Below, one piece after another: positions 19,149 to 28,690 of a DNA stretch of 64,000 nt (its first letter is position 1; each line of letters opens with the position of its first letter). A program made the position numbers and the translations under genes. The notes under the pieces were generated by a model, which saw only the letters and a program-made list of their open reading frames with translations, was not told where the DNA came from and ran no database searches. This DNA is from JAHCHG01 sp041745765 (GTDB lineage: Bacteria; Acidobacteriota; Blastocatellia; Pyrinomonadales; Pyrinomonadaceae). Where the stretch lies: contig JBGTIH010000191.1 in NCBI GenBank assembly GCA_041745765.1, positions 28,563 through 92,562 of the forward strand, read 5' to 3'.

Positions 19149-19888
19149 GGCATATCTTCAAGGTCATCGTTTAGCGCGTCATCAATGTCTTTTTCGAGTT
19201 TCAAACGCAATCTTTCGACGAGAGAATCGGCTTTTTGAACATTTTCCTGCAAATTCGATTTATTGTTGGTAATTTCGTTTAAAAGATTTTCCAAATTCGA
19301 CTTTTCCGATTGAAGGTGTCTTCTTCTCTGCTCGCGCAGTTGTTCGGGACGCAGAGTTCCAGCGAAAGCGATCACGCGGTCAATCATTTCGGGGCGAATG
19401 TCGTTTTCGATCTGATCAAGTTTGGAGCGAATGTGATTTTCGCGTTCGATTAGGTCAAAAAGCTGTTTGCGAAGCGAATCGGCACGCTGTTCGGCGCGTG
19501 AGAGAATGTCGAGATTCAGCAAAAGCCGCCGTTGTCTTTGATCGTATTTTTCATCTTTTGTCGCGGCTTCCGTATTTTCTAAACGATTAAGTAAAACCTG
19601 ATCTATGCGGTCTTGCGTATTTTCCGGCTGTCTTTCCGGCAGATTTTCTTTGGGCGGAATTTCGACGGGTTGGAGAATGATTTGATTGCCGGTTGCAAAA
19701 TCATCGGCAAGACTGATTATTTCAGGAACGGCTTTCGTCGGAGTCGGTGCTGGTTTTGTAGTAGTATTTGTCGAAGTTGTGCGGCGCGGCGTTTGCGCGT
19801 CCGCGTTTGTAAAAAAAACGCACATTAAGACCGCGCCAAACACGAATCCCGTTTTGATAATTTTTCGTTCTTTATTTTTTAACTTCAT
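19145..19888 (-). CDS. Exported coiled-coil hypothetical protein
   Basis: A 247-residue protein: signal peptide (FGAVLMCVFFTNADAQ), a threonine/proline-rich linker, then a long coiled coil from about residue 90 to 240 rich in Q, E, R and L (RLLLNLDILSRAEQRADSLRK, then RSKLDQIENDI). AAAGGA lies just before the ATG. Its start overlaps the end of the upstream gene by 17 nt, so the two are probably co-transcribed and translationally linked. No enzymatic motif. Confidence 0.6.
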   Translation of the reverse strand: MKLKNKERKIIKTGFVFGAVLMCVFFTNADAQTPRRTTSTNTTTKPAPTPTKAVPEIISLADDFATGNQIILQPVEIPPKENLPERQPENTQDRIDQVLLNRLENTEAATKDEKYDQRQRRLLLNLDILSRAEQRADSLRKQLFDLIERENHIRSKLDQIENDIRPEMIDRVIAFAGTLRPEQLREQRRRHLQSEKSNLENLLNEITNNKSNLQENVQKADSLVERLRLKLEKDIDDALNDDLEDMP

Positions 19889-20174
19889 CTTTTCCTTTTT
19901 TCGGCATTTTTTTTCCGTTCGATAATTCCTTATCGGGAATCAAATCGCCGGTAATCATTTCGATAACATTTTTTCCCGCTCCGACAAACGGAACGGCATC
20001 AAGTCCCGAATTTACGATTCCTTTGACAAAACCTTTCTTCTTTATATCATAACCGACAAAGCTGACGGCGATGATCGTGCCGACTCCCGGAATTATTCTT
20101 CCGACGCGTCTGGCTAATCCCCAACCGCCGGCTCGAATTAATTTTCTCGTTACGCTTTTCTTTTCTTTTGCCAT
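19872..20174 (-). CDS. Small basic glycine-zipper-like protein
   Basis: About 100 residues, strongly basic at both ends. The middle (IIPGVGTIIAVSFVGYDIKK, then FVGAGKNVIEMITG) is a glycine-spaced hydrophobic stretch that could insert into or lie on a membrane. The ATG at 20174 is preferred over the in-frame TTG at 20198 because AAAGG and GCGGG lie a proper distance upstream. The gene overlaps the following coiled-coil gene. I do not recognise a family. Confidence 0.5.
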   Translation of the reverse strand: MAKEKKSVTRKLIRAGGWGLARRVGRIIPGVGTIIAVSFVGYDIKKKGFVKGIVNSGLDAVPFVGAGKNVIEMITGDLIPDKELSNGKKMPKKGKDEVKK

Positions 20175-20297
20175 TTCAAAATTCCCGCCTTTGCTCAAAG
20201 TTTAGTTTTTATTATACTTGCCTTATTCGGATGACAAAAGCATACTTTCTATTTGCACGTCTTTTATTTCGGAAAGTTTCAAAGAAATAATTAAAAT

Positions 20298-21269
20298 ATG
20301 ACTCTAAGAATTAAAAATCTTTCAAAAAAATACGATGAAACCTCGATTTTCCAAGAAATTTCATTTGAAGTGGAAAAAGGTGAAATTTTCGGTGTTTTCG
20401 GTGTTGTCGGTGTCGGAAAATCAACTCTTTTGCGAACAATTTCGGGGGCTTTAGAAACGGATGCCGGTGAAATTTTTCTCGGTTCCGACGATTTAACATC
20501 AAAACCTTGCGAAGAGCGCGGATTTCATTTTCCGAGTATCACCAACAGTTCTTTCTGGCAAAATATTTTCAATACTGATAAACCTTCGGAACTTGCTGAC
20601 GGCGAAGGTCAGGCTCTGGCGTTAGAAGATGCTTTGGAAAAAGCCGATAAAGTTCTATTGCTTGACAATCAATTTTGTTTAATGGATCGGCAGCAGCGCG
20701 AAATAAAAGCGGGAAAATTAAAAAACACCGTCAAAACAAAAAATCTGGCAGTAATTTTTGCTACAAGCAATTATGAAGAAATATTCTCAATCTGTGACCG
20801 CGTGGCAATTTTGGATAAAGGAAAATTAATTCAAATCGGCACACCGCGCGAAGTTTATGAAAATCCGAAAACCGTTGCCGCCGCAAATGCTACGGGTCGC
20901 AACAATATTATTGAGGCAAAGCTGATTTCCGATAGATCTGAAGTTCCCGAATTTATTACTACTAAGGGTGAACACCGGATTTCTACGCAAAGAACTCCGA
21001 AAATGAACTCGCAAACAATTAATAAAATCGTCAATCTGGCAATTCGCCCCGAACATATCTCGATCTCATTCGGCGCGTCATTTCCCGAAGACAATCTGCT
21101 AAAAGCTGAAATTACAGAAATCGTTTATCAAGGCGCGACAACGCTTATAAAGCTGATTGCTAACGGCTTATCGCTCGAAGCCTTGGTTTTGCGCCTCGTC
21201 GGTTTGAATGTCGGCGATGAATGTGTGGTCGGACTTCCGCCGGATAGAATTCTGGTTATGAACGATTAG
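20298..21269 (+). CDS. Degenerate ABC transporter ATP-binding protein (PotA/UgpC type)
   Basis: A 323-residue protein with the layout of an importer ATPase: an N-terminal nucleotide-binding domain and a C-terminal TOBE-like beta domain (NLAIRPEHISISFG is the typical entry). Walker A is intact (GVVGVGKST). The LSGGQ signature is missing; the expected position reads ELADGEGQALALEDAL. Walker B reads VLLLDNQF, with Asn where the catalytic Glu normally sits. The switch histidine region reads FATSNYEE in place of a THD-type loop. It should bind ATP but hydrolyse it poorly. No permease or binding-protein gene is adjacent, so it may be regulatory. Confidence 0.75.
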   Translation: MTLRIKNLSKKYDETSIFQEISFEVEKGEIFGVFGVVGVGKSTLLRTISGALETDAGEIFLGSDDLTSKPCEERGFHFPSITNSSFWQNIFNTDKPSELADGEGQALALEDALEKADKVLLLDNQFCLMDRQQREIKAGKLKNTVKTKNLAVIFATSNYEEIFSICDRVAILDKGKLIQIGTPREVYENPKTVAAANATGRNNIIEAKLISDRSEVPEFITTKGEHRISTQRTPKMNSQTINKIVNLAIRPEHISISFGASFPEDNLLKAEITEIVYQGATTLIKLIANGLSLEALVLRLVGLNVGDECVVGLPPDRILVMND

Positions 21270-21305
21270 TTTTTAACGAATTTAGTCTATTTGTTATTAT
21301 TAAAC

Positions 21306-21676
21306 CGTCGAGACACAGAGACGCTGAGTTTTATATCACTTATGTTACGCAGTTTGAATGGAACGCGAACACTCTTGTCCGCCGCCTCGCGTTTTTCAGC
21401 GATGTCAATGGCTCTCAGGTCATTCAACTTAGTTTTATCAAACATCTTTTTTTAAACATCTTTTTTTCGCGCCTCTCGCCACATTCAACTTAATTTTATC
21501 CTGAAACTTTTATTCACGTGCTCTCGCGCTCAGGCGGACAAGAGTGTCCGCGTCCCATTCAAACTTCGTACCATGAGTTTTATCAGATTTATTGAAATTT
21601 ACTTGGTCAGCTAAGATTTAAGCTGAAATGGCTCATTATTTATTTAAAATTCTCAGCGTCTCTGCGTCTCAGCGGT
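21306..21676. repeat. Nested imperfect intergenic palindrome, 370 bp
   Basis: This 510-nt spacer has no gene. The outer arms are GAGACACAGAGACGCTGAG (21310-21328) and its near-perfect complement (21652-21670, 18 of 19). The inner arms, about 33 nt each, are 21351-21383 and 21533-21565 (GTTTGAATGG...CTTGTCCGCC against GGCGGACAAG...CCATTCAAAC). Inside, CATTCAACTTAGTTTTATC at 21421 recurs with one change at 21482. No transposase and no target duplication are seen. Confidence 0.75.
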
Positions 21677-21717
21677 GAAAAAGTCTTATCCGAAATTCGC
21701 ATTATTTAAATGATTTA

Positions 21718-21767
21718 ATGCCGTGAGCGCAGTTTGTTAATCTGCGTTCACGGCATTTTTATTTTTC
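21718..21767 (+). terminator. Rho-independent terminator, possibly bidirectional
   Basis: ATGCCGTGAGCGCAG pairs with CTGCGTTCACGGCAT (one mismatch) and is followed by TTTTTATTTTT on the plus strand. It lies between the ABC gene and the converging S8 peptidase gene and could serve both. Confidence 0.75.
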
Positions 21768-21778
21768 CAAAACGAAAT

Positions 21779-24700
21779 TTATCTTACATACGAATTCGGG
21801 GTCGGAACATCTCCCGCCGCACCGAAATTCTGGATGATTTGTCCTGAAAATGAAGCATTAATAAACCACGTCGAACTTGACGGACGGAAAACAGCCGCAT
21901 CAAATTTTCCATCGCCGTCATAATCTCCCGGCACCGGAATGTCTGTCGAAACTCCGAACGGAAATGCGTAAAATGAAAAATCTTCCGAACGCAGAATGAA
22001 CCATTGTCCGGTTGAAGGTCGCCAAAAAGCAACATCGGCTTTGCCGTCGCCGGTATAATCGCCTTGAACCGTTTTGTCAGCTGACGTTCCGAAAGTTATG
22101 ACAATCAAACCGGCATTTGTACGATTGAGCCACCATTCCCCGGTTGAAGGTCTGAAAATAGCAATGTCGGCTTTGCCGTCGCCGTCATAATCGGAGGCAA
22201 CCGGAAGATCGCCCGCACTGCCGAATGTTTCGATTCGTGTTCCGCCCGTTGACTGCATAATGAACCAATTCCCGGTCGAAGGTCGAAAAACAGCCGGATC
22301 GGCTTTGCCGTCGCCATCAAAATCAGCCGGCGCGGGAATATCACCGTTTGCGCCGAACGGGAATGAAAAGAATGAAAAATCTTCACTTCTCAAAACAAAC
22401 CATTCGCCCGAAGCAGGACGGAAAAAGGCTATGTCAGTTTTACCGTCGCCCGTATAATCAGCCGGAACTATTTTGTCCGTTGATGTTCCGAAAGTTACGG
22501 CTGTAGCGACATTTGTCGAAGAATTCTTAACCCACCACTCGCCAACCGACGGACGGAAAATCGAAATATCAGTTTTTGCATCGCCGTCAAAATCAAACGG
22601 CGGAGCGGCGGTCGGCGCGTTTTGATCGGAGTAATTATACGCAACTAATGAAAAATGCTGATCGGTCGGATCGGCATTTCCCAAAATTCCGTTGCCGTTC
22701 AAAGCGGTTGCCGTAATTTGAATTGTAAAAGACGTTCCTGCCGGAATTCCCGCCGGAAGAAATACATTTTCGACATTATCGCGATTATTAGCCGTTCCGC
22801 CCGTTACGGAAACACCATTAGAAAATACGTTTCCAAGATAAGTGTTTGCGCCAATTGTTACGGTCAAATCGAGATTATTGACCAGAGCCGGATCGCTTAC
22901 TCCCGGCGGGTCTGTCCAGACAAGTGTAACGCGAACAGGTTTTGTCGGATCGGCAACCCTTCCGGTTAAAGTATGGCTGTTTCCGGAATCGGAAAATTCA
23001 ATCGTTTGATTGACATATTTTATCGGCACTCCGGTATTGAGCATAAATTTCATATTCAAACGTCCCCAACCTTCATTGCCATTCGGAATCGGCGCGGTTG
23101 TTAAGGATCCGTTCATTTCTTGTCCGGTATTGATAATCGCGGCTTTGACCAATGCCGGACTCGGAAATTGTCCGCTGTTCGTGTTTTTCCAGAATTGTGT
23201 AAACAGTGCAGCGGCACCGGCAACCTGCGGCGCGGCGTGTGATGTTCCCGAACTGTAGCTGTGATTTGCATCCACTTGTCCGCTAACGCTGGTACCTGAT
23301 CCGGCTCTCGAACCTGTAATTGCTGTTCCGGGAGCAGTTATATCGGGCTTGATGCGCCCGTCGGCGGCAAGTCCGCGGCTTGAACTCGAACGCAGATCAT
23401 CCATATTATCCGCACCTGTTCCGAGAATTTCCGGTCTGATATTTTCCGAATTGGCAACGGCAATCGTGTTTTTTGACATTTTCGGTCGTGTCAATCCGCT
23501 TGTTCCCGAATTTCCGGCAGAAAAGACGATATTGATCGGATCAATCGTTGCAGATAAAGATGCGTCTTGAACAAAACCGTCCCACAGCGCGGCGCGTGAA
23601 TCATAACTGTTACCGTTTGTTCCTGCGCCCCAACTGTTATTCGTGATTGTTCCCTTTACACCGTTAGGTCCGAGCGTATTCAAAGTATCGTCAACCGTCT
23701 GAGAATCGGTCGTTGTACTTCCTGATTTTAAGAATGCGATATTTATAATATTCGATTTCGGGGCGACACCGATTCCGTAATTGTGACCTGTAGGATCGAG
23801 ACCACCAAATGGAGCGTCACCGGCGATAATGCTGGCGTTGATATGTCCGTGTCCACCGCTTGCGCCTGATGTTGTGCCTCTCAAAGGTCCGTCAACAGTA
23901 TTTCCAGCCGTCACATAGAATCCACCGTTTCCGGGAATGGAAATGCCGTCGTCAACCACCGCAACCGTTACGCCCGTTCCGTCAACACCGAATTGCGTCA
24001 AAGGATTATATCCCGGCGGATTGATAACCGTCGGGCTTGTAAAATTCCCCGAAACGATGTGAGCGGCGCGTTCATCTTCGATTTGCGGCTTAACATACGG
24101 ATCAATTCTGACAACATCCCGGAGTTTTGCGACCGCTTCCAGTTCATTCGGCGACATCTGCACGCGAATAATGCTGAAAAAATTATGCGGAGCTTTTTCG
24201 ACCGCCGTTACCTGGCGACCGACTGTATTAGAAATTTCATCTCTGATATTCAATAGATTCGCTCTGGAAAAAACCGCGACATCATATTCGACTGAATTTC
24301 CCTGTGAGTTTGAAACAAAACTTTCCAGATGCGCCGAACGTTTTTGATCTCCCGCGTAGCGTCCGACCCAGCGAACTCTTGAATGATTCGCAACTCTGCC
24401 GATCGTTTCCGAATCGGCATAAACAAAAAATGCTTGATGCGGAACATATTGAACTACTTCCGCGCCGATTTCCTCAAGGCTTGCGAGCCACTCGCTCTTT
24501 GTGGCGGCGGCAAATTGAACGATGTAATAATCTTTTTCTGCCGAATTTTCGATTTGCGCGTCCGGCTTAAATGTATTTTCGGTTTGCTCGCCGAGCGGTT
24601 CGAATTTTCCCGAAGGAAGATTTATCGAAGTTTCCAACGGCTGAATATCCAGAGCCAAACTTTCGAGATTTTTCGATTTATCCTTTGCCAGAATTACAAA

Positions 24701-24973
24701 GGTTCCGTAATCTTCGATAATCGTTCCAAGGGCGGAAGCCTCTGTCCGGTCTTCGATTCGGTTGATTTTAACGCGAACAAAATCTTTTGCATCATCGCGC
24801 ACAATTTCCGTGATCGCATCGCCGTTTTGATATTTTTCAAAAACAGCCTTTTTCTCATTTCTTTCCTGCGCTTTCATCGGATTAAAAACAACTCCGGCGA
24901 AAACCGCAATCAAACCGACAAAAACAACTAAACTTGCGAATAAACGCCGACTAATATGAAACTTCTTTTTCAT
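21779..24973 (-). CDS. Secreted subtilase (S8) with C-terminal FG-GAP repeats
   Basis: A protein of about 1064 residues. A signal anchor (FASLVVFVGLIAVFAGVVF) is followed by about 290 residues of propeptide-like sequence, then the S8 domain: Asp near 341 (VAVVDDG), His near 375 (GGHGHINAS), Asn in FSAGNSG and Ser near 578 (SGTSHAAP). A beta-sandwich domain comes next (VRVTLVWTDPPG, as in pre-peptidase C-terminal or P-like domains). Six FG-GAP blocks finish the protein (DFDGDAKTDISIFRPSVGEW and so on). The TTG at 24976 is followed by the ATG at 24973, which has GGAAG upstream. A single-gene unit, probably an extracellular protease held at the surface by its repeats. Confidence 0.85.
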   Translation of the reverse strand: MKKKFHISRRLFASLVVFVGLIAVFAGVVFNPMKAQERNEKKAVFEKYQNGDAITEIVRDDAKDFVRVKINRIEDRTEASALGTIIEDYGTFVILAKDKSKNLESLALDIQPLETSINLPSGKFEPLGEQTENTFKPDAQIENSAEKDYYIVQFAAATKSEWLASLEEIGAEVVQYVPHQAFFVYADSETIGRVANHSRVRWVGRYAGDQKRSAHLESFVSNSQGNSVEYDVAVFSRANLLNIRDEISNTVGRQVTAVEKAPHNFFSIIRVQMSPNELEAVAKLRDVVRIDPYVKPQIEDERAAHIVSGNFTSPTVINPPGYNPLTQFGVDGTGVTVAVVDDGISIPGNGGFYVTAGNTVDGPLRGTTSGASGGHGHINASIIAGDAPFGGLDPTGHNYGIGVAPKSNIINIAFLKSGSTTTDSQTVDDTLNTLGPNGVKGTITNNSWGAGTNGNSYDSRAALWDGFVQDASLSATIDPINIVFSAGNSGTSGLTRPKMSKNTIAVANSENIRPEILGTGADNMDDLRSSSSRGLAADGRIKPDITAPGTAITGSRAGSGTSVSGQVDANHSYSSGTSHAAPQVAGAAALFTQFWKNTNSGQFPSPALVKAAIINTGQEMNGSLTTAPIPNGNEGWGRLNMKFMLNTGVPIKYVNQTIEFSDSGNSHTLTGRVADPTKPVRVTLVWTDPPGVSDPALVNNLDLTVTIGANTYLGNVFSNGVSVTGGTANNRDNVENVFLPAGIPAGTSFTIQITATALNGNGILGNADPTDQHFSLVAYNYSDQNAPTAAPPFDFDGDAKTDISIFRPSVGEWWVKNSSTNVATAVTFGTSTDKIVPADYTGDGKTDIAFFRPASGEWFVLRSEDFSFFSFPFGANGDIPAPADFDGDGKADPAVFRPSTGNWFIMQSTGGTRIETFGSAGDLPVASDYDGDGKADIAIFRPSTGEWWLNRTNAGLIVITFGTSADKTVQGDYTGDGKADVAFWRPSTGQWFILRSEDFSFYAFPFGVSTDIPVPGDYDGDGKFDAAVFRPSSSTWFINASFSGQIIQNFGAAGDVPTPNSYVR

Positions 24974-25097
24974 CAATATCTTCCTTTATTAAATTTATTC
25001 CGGGGTTGAATGGTTTAGAAAAAACTATATTTATTTTTTCGTTTTTTCAAATTTATCACAAATAAAACCGTGATAAAAGTAATTTTCAGCAAGTTAT

Positions 25098-25139
25098 AAA
25101 AAAAAGCCTGAATTATTTCTTTTTTGAAATAATTCAGGC
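25098..25139 (-). terminator. Rho-independent terminator
   Basis: GCCTGAATTATTTC and GAAATAATTCAGGC form a perfect 14-bp stem with a 6-nt loop; the minus strand continues with eight T. It lies past the stop of the OmpA-type gene. Confidence 0.9.
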
Positions 25140-25165
25140 TCAAAGTTTTTTTGCTTAAAGAAAGT

Positions 25166-26725
25166 TTAATTTTGAATATTCGAAGACAAATTCGCCGGCA
25201 GAATCGGAACTAAAGTAATCTGAACACGACGGTTTCTAGCTCTGTTCGCATTTGTCGAATTCGGAACTATCGGCAGACTCGCGCCCAAACCACGGGTTTC
25301 GATGCGGTCTTGCGTTACGCCGTAAGTCAGCAACCGGTCGGCTATTGCCTGCGCTCTTTCCTGTGTCAGCATCTGCAATTCTTCAGGCGTTCCGCTGTTG
25401 TCGGTGTGCGATTCGATGACGATTCTATAATCGGTGCTGTTTGCCAAAACTTCGACCATCGAAGCCAATTTCGGTTCGTTTGCCGCAGCAAAACTACTGA
25501 CACGGGTTTCCGACCAATAATTTTCCGGCAGAATCACGACGATTCCGCGATCATTTTTGCTGACCGCGCCGAATCTGCCGAGAGAGTCGACCAGAACGCC
25601 TTCGTTTGCCTGCATTCTTGCCAGACGATTTGCCGCGTCTTGCTGACGCTGAAGCGCGATCTTCTCGCCTTCGATCTGCGCGAGTTTGATTCTTGCGCTT
25701 TCATTTTCGCTTCTCAAGCGCGAATTTTCGTCGCGCAATTGTCGGACTTGTTCCGAAAAATTCTGCGCGTCGCGTTCGGCAAGTTCACGATTTCTTGTTT
25801 CGCGTGAAAGCTCGGCTTTGAGTTCATCAATCTGATCTTGAGCGTTGACAAATTTTCGCTCTTGATCGCGCACTTCTGCATCGGCACGAATTTTTTCGTT
25901 GAGTTTTTCGCGGGATTGTTTGTTGATATTTGCTGTATTTTCTGCATTCACAGCCGCCGCAATCGCTTTTCGGGCAGTTACGTCAACAATATCTTCGCTG
26001 CGTTTCGCTTCCCATTCGCCTTCGGCAGTTACCAATAATTCTTCGGCTTTTTGTAATTCAACGAGCGCATCACGCTGCGCTCCGGCAAATCTTGCCAAAG
26101 CTACTGCCTGTTTTGCTTGCAGAATTGTCGAAGGCAACCGCTGATAATCGGCTTCGGCAATTTCCGGTGTCCGGGCATCGCTGAAATAATCACTCGAATT
26201 TCCGAAGTATTGAACAGCGGAAGTTGTTGTCAAAACTCTGCCGCTTCGGGCAAACGGATTAAGATTTTCGAGCATAATTGCCCGACTCGGCTGACTGACG
26301 AGAAAATGCGGCTCTGCGGTAATAATCAGCGCAAATGTTTGCAGCGGAGTTGTAACGGAAATTTTTGAATCAAATTCAAAAAAACCGCGCCGCTTGATTT
26401 CGCCGAGATTATTAACCTGTCCGGTTGGCGAAATCGCCCATAAAACATACGTGGCATAGCCCGCGCCGAGTTCAAAAGGTCGCGGCATCTTTGAAATAGA
26501 AAGATTTATTTCAGTCCCGTTTTTACTGGTTCTTCTGATTCGTGCATCGCCTTTCATTCGCGGAAAACGGGTAGTTCCACGAAATTGCAAAGTAACGCGT
26601 TCGTTTAAAGGATACGTAACCGCAGTAGTTTCACGATTTACATCAAGTTGGGCAAAAACCGGAACGGTTAACGAAAATAAAACAAATAATAGCGTTAAAA
26701 TTTTTGTTGGATTCGATTTTCTCAT
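25166..26725 (-). CDS. OmpA family outer membrane-associated protein with coiled coil
   Basis: A 519-residue exported protein. GGAG at 26732-26735 selects the ATG at 26725 over the longer frame, and a signal peptide follows (LLFVLFSLTVPVFAQ). Residues about 30-170 are a beta-rich domain, 210-390 a long coiled coil rich in RE, AER and QLRDENSRLRSE, and the last 110 residues an OmpA-like peptidoglycan-binding domain (IESHTDNSGTPEELQMLTQERAQAIADRL in parts, RNRRVQITLVP). The Asp and Arg that hold diaminopimelate are present (HTDNSG and NRARNRR). It likely links the outer membrane to peptidoglycan across the periplasm. Confidence 0.85.
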   Translation of the reverse strand: MRKSNPTKILTLLFVLFSLTVPVFAQLDVNRETTAVTYPLNERVTLQFRGTTRFPRMKGDARIRRTSKNGTEINLSISKMPRPFELGAGYATYVLWAISPTGQVNNLGEIKRRGFFEFDSKISVTTPLQTFALIITAEPHFLVSQPSRAIMLENLNPFARSGRVLTTTSAVQYFGNSSDYFSDARTPEIAEADYQRLPSTILQAKQAVALARFAGAQRDALVELQKAEELLVTAEGEWEAKRSEDIVDVTARKAIAAAVNAENTANINKQSREKLNEKIRADAEVRDQERKFVNAQDQIDELKAELSRETRNRELAERDAQNFSEQVRQLRDENSRLRSENESARIKLAQIEGEKIALQRQQDAANRLARMQANEGVLVDSLGRFGAVSKNDRGIVVILPENYWSETRVSSFAAANEPKLASMVEVLANSTDYRIVIESHTDNSGTPEELQMLTQERAQAIADRLLTYGVTQDRIETRGLGASLPIVPNSTNANRARNRRVQITLVPILPANLSSNIQN

Positions 26726-26882
26726 TATTTTCTCCGAATTATGGCAATAGATTTTAGAAGTTATTCTAAGAAAAGATGCGATCTGTTTCTCATACGTTGC
26801 AAATGTTACCACAATTTGCGAAAAAATTTAACAACTTTGGACAATCTCAAATTTACTTTGTATATTCAATAATTCAATTAAA

Positions 26883-28685
26883 ATGAAAGATTTCAAAAGA
26901 CTTTTAGGCTATCTCAGACCGCATCTTTTTACATTTATCATTGCGACCGTCGCAATGATTTTTGTCGCGGTTTTTGAAATGCTCACATTTTCCCTTCTCG
27001 TTCCGATCTTCGATCAGGCTTTTAACAGCGGTGCGGCGCAATCTACCAAAACGCTTTTCAATTTGCAGAAATTAATTCCGCAAAACGATTGGTTTTTGGC
27101 TTGGGCGGCGATTTCCGGTATGCTTTTGTTTTTCACCATCGGCAGTGGAATTTCGGAATATTTTTCTTCGTATTTAATGGCAAAAATTGGACAATCTTCG
27201 ATTTTGCAACTTCGGAAGGAACTATATGAACATCTCTTAAAACAATCATCCGATTTTTTTCAAAAAAACCGCACGACGTTTTTGGTTTCACGCCTGATCA
27301 ACAGCGCGGCGGCAATCGAACAAGCGGTTGCCGCCAATTTGCGCGACGTTTTGCGCGAGAGTTTTAATCTAATCGCCTTCCTGAGCGCGGCTTTTTATTT
27401 TAACTGGCGTTTGATGCTCGGAGCTTTGATCATCGCGCCGATCATCGCCGTTCTGACTTCAAAATTCAGCAAATCGCTGAGAAAATTGTCGGAAGAAACC
27501 TACGAAGGCAACAAACTTTTAACCGACACGGTGCAGGAAACGCTCTCGAATCACGCGATTGTCAAGGCTTATCGCGGCGAAGAACGCGAGAAAAAGCGTT
27601 TTGCGCGCGTCGCCGAAATGATCGCGCGGGCAAACTTGCGTTCGGGCAGAATCGCGGCGACTTCGCCGCCCGTAATTACGACAATCGGTGTGATTGCAAT
27701 AGTTACGCTTCTTTTTTTCGGTTTGCGCGAAATAAATACGGGACAAATGGAACCGGCGCAGTTTTTCGCATTTCTCGCTCTGCTCTTTAAAAGCTACGAT
27801 CCGATGCGCAAACTTTCGCGCCAGCACAACGAGATCTCCAAAGCATTTGCCGCCGCCAGAGATGTCTGGGACGTTTTGGATATTGATGACGAACTGCCCG
27901 AAAAACCGAACGGCGTCGAACTGAAACCGCTTGAAAATAAAATCGAACTCAAGAATGTCACATTCAAATATCAAAACGATAAAAAGAATGTCATCAAAAA
28001 TGTTGATCTCGAAATACCGAAAGGCAAAATGGTCGCGCTCGTCGGCGAAAGCGGCGGCGGAAAATCGAGTTTAATTAAATTAATTCAAAGACTTCACGAC
28101 GTGAGCGATGGTTCGATTTTATGGGATGAAACCGACTTGCGCGATGCGAAAATCGTTAGTTTGCGAAAACAAATCGCGCTCGTAACGCAGGAAACGGTTT
28201 TATTTAACGACACGATAAATTACAATATTTCCTACGGAAAACCGGATGCGACACGCGAAGAGATCGAAGAAGCGGCGCGAATCGCTTTTGCCGACGGATT
28301 TATCAGGGAACTTCCCGACGGTTTTGAAACTCTGGTCGGCGAACGCGGAACTTTTCTATCCGGTGGGCAAAGGCAAAGAATAGCGATCGCCCGTGCGGTT
28401 TTGGTAAATGCGCCGGTTTTGATTTTGGATGAAGCGACTTCCGCGCTCGATACCGAATCGGAACAACTTGTCCAAAAAGCCTTGAATTATCTGATGGAAA
28501 ACCGCACTTCGATTGTCATCGCGCATCGTCTTTCGACGATTCGCCGCGCCGATAAAATCGTCGTAATGCAAAAAGGAAAAATCGCCGAAAGCGGTACGCA
28601 CGAAGAATTATTGACAAAAGGCGGAGTTTATAAACGCTTATACGAACTTCAATTTGCCGAAGAAGAAATTTTAGAAAAAATATAA
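26883..28685 (+). CDS. ABC exporter, MsbA/LipA-exporter type
   Basis: A 600-residue half-transporter with fused membrane and ATPase parts. Five to six hydrophobic helices lie in residues 1-310. The ATPase has an intact Walker A (GESGGGKSS), Q-loop (VTQETVLF), signature (LSGGQRQR), Walker B (VLILDEATSALD) and switch His (IVIAHRLSTI). This is the layout of lipid A/lipid flippases and multidrug exporters that work as homodimers. It leads a row of four to five closely spaced genes (DUF7660-like, yicC, gmk, rpoZ), with 5 and 9 nt between the first ones. No strong ribosome site is seen before the ATG. Confidence 0.85.
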   Translation: MKDFKRLLGYLRPHLFTFIIATVAMIFVAVFEMLTFSLLVPIFDQAFNSGAAQSTKTLFNLQKLIPQNDWFLAWAAISGMLLFFTIGSGISEYFSSYLMAKIGQSSILQLRKELYEHLLKQSSDFFQKNRTTFLVSRLINSAAAIEQAVAANLRDVLRESFNLIAFLSAAFYFNWRLMLGALIIAPIIAVLTSKFSKSLRKLSEETYEGNKLLTDTVQETLSNHAIVKAYRGEEREKKRFARVAEMIARANLRSGRIAATSPPVITTIGVIAIVTLLFFGLREINTGQMEPAQFFAFLALLFKSYDPMRKLSRQHNEISKAFAAARDVWDVLDIDDELPEKPNGVELKPLENKIELKNVTFKYQNDKKNVIKNVDLEIPKGKMVALVGESGGGKSSLIKLIQRLHDVSDGSILWDETDLRDAKIVSLRKQIALVTQETVLFNDTINYNISYGKPDATREEIEEAARIAFADGFIRELPDGFETLVGERGTFLSGGQRQRIAIARAVLVNAPVLILDEATSALDTESEQLVQKALNYLMENRTSIVIAHRLSTIRRADKIVVMQKGKIAESGTHEELLTKGGVYKRLYELQFAEEEILEKI

Positions 28686-28690
28686 ATATT

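Noticed and set aside
21306..21676. Large palindrome considered as an insertion sequence
   Set aside because: No transposase frame inside and no flanking target duplication.
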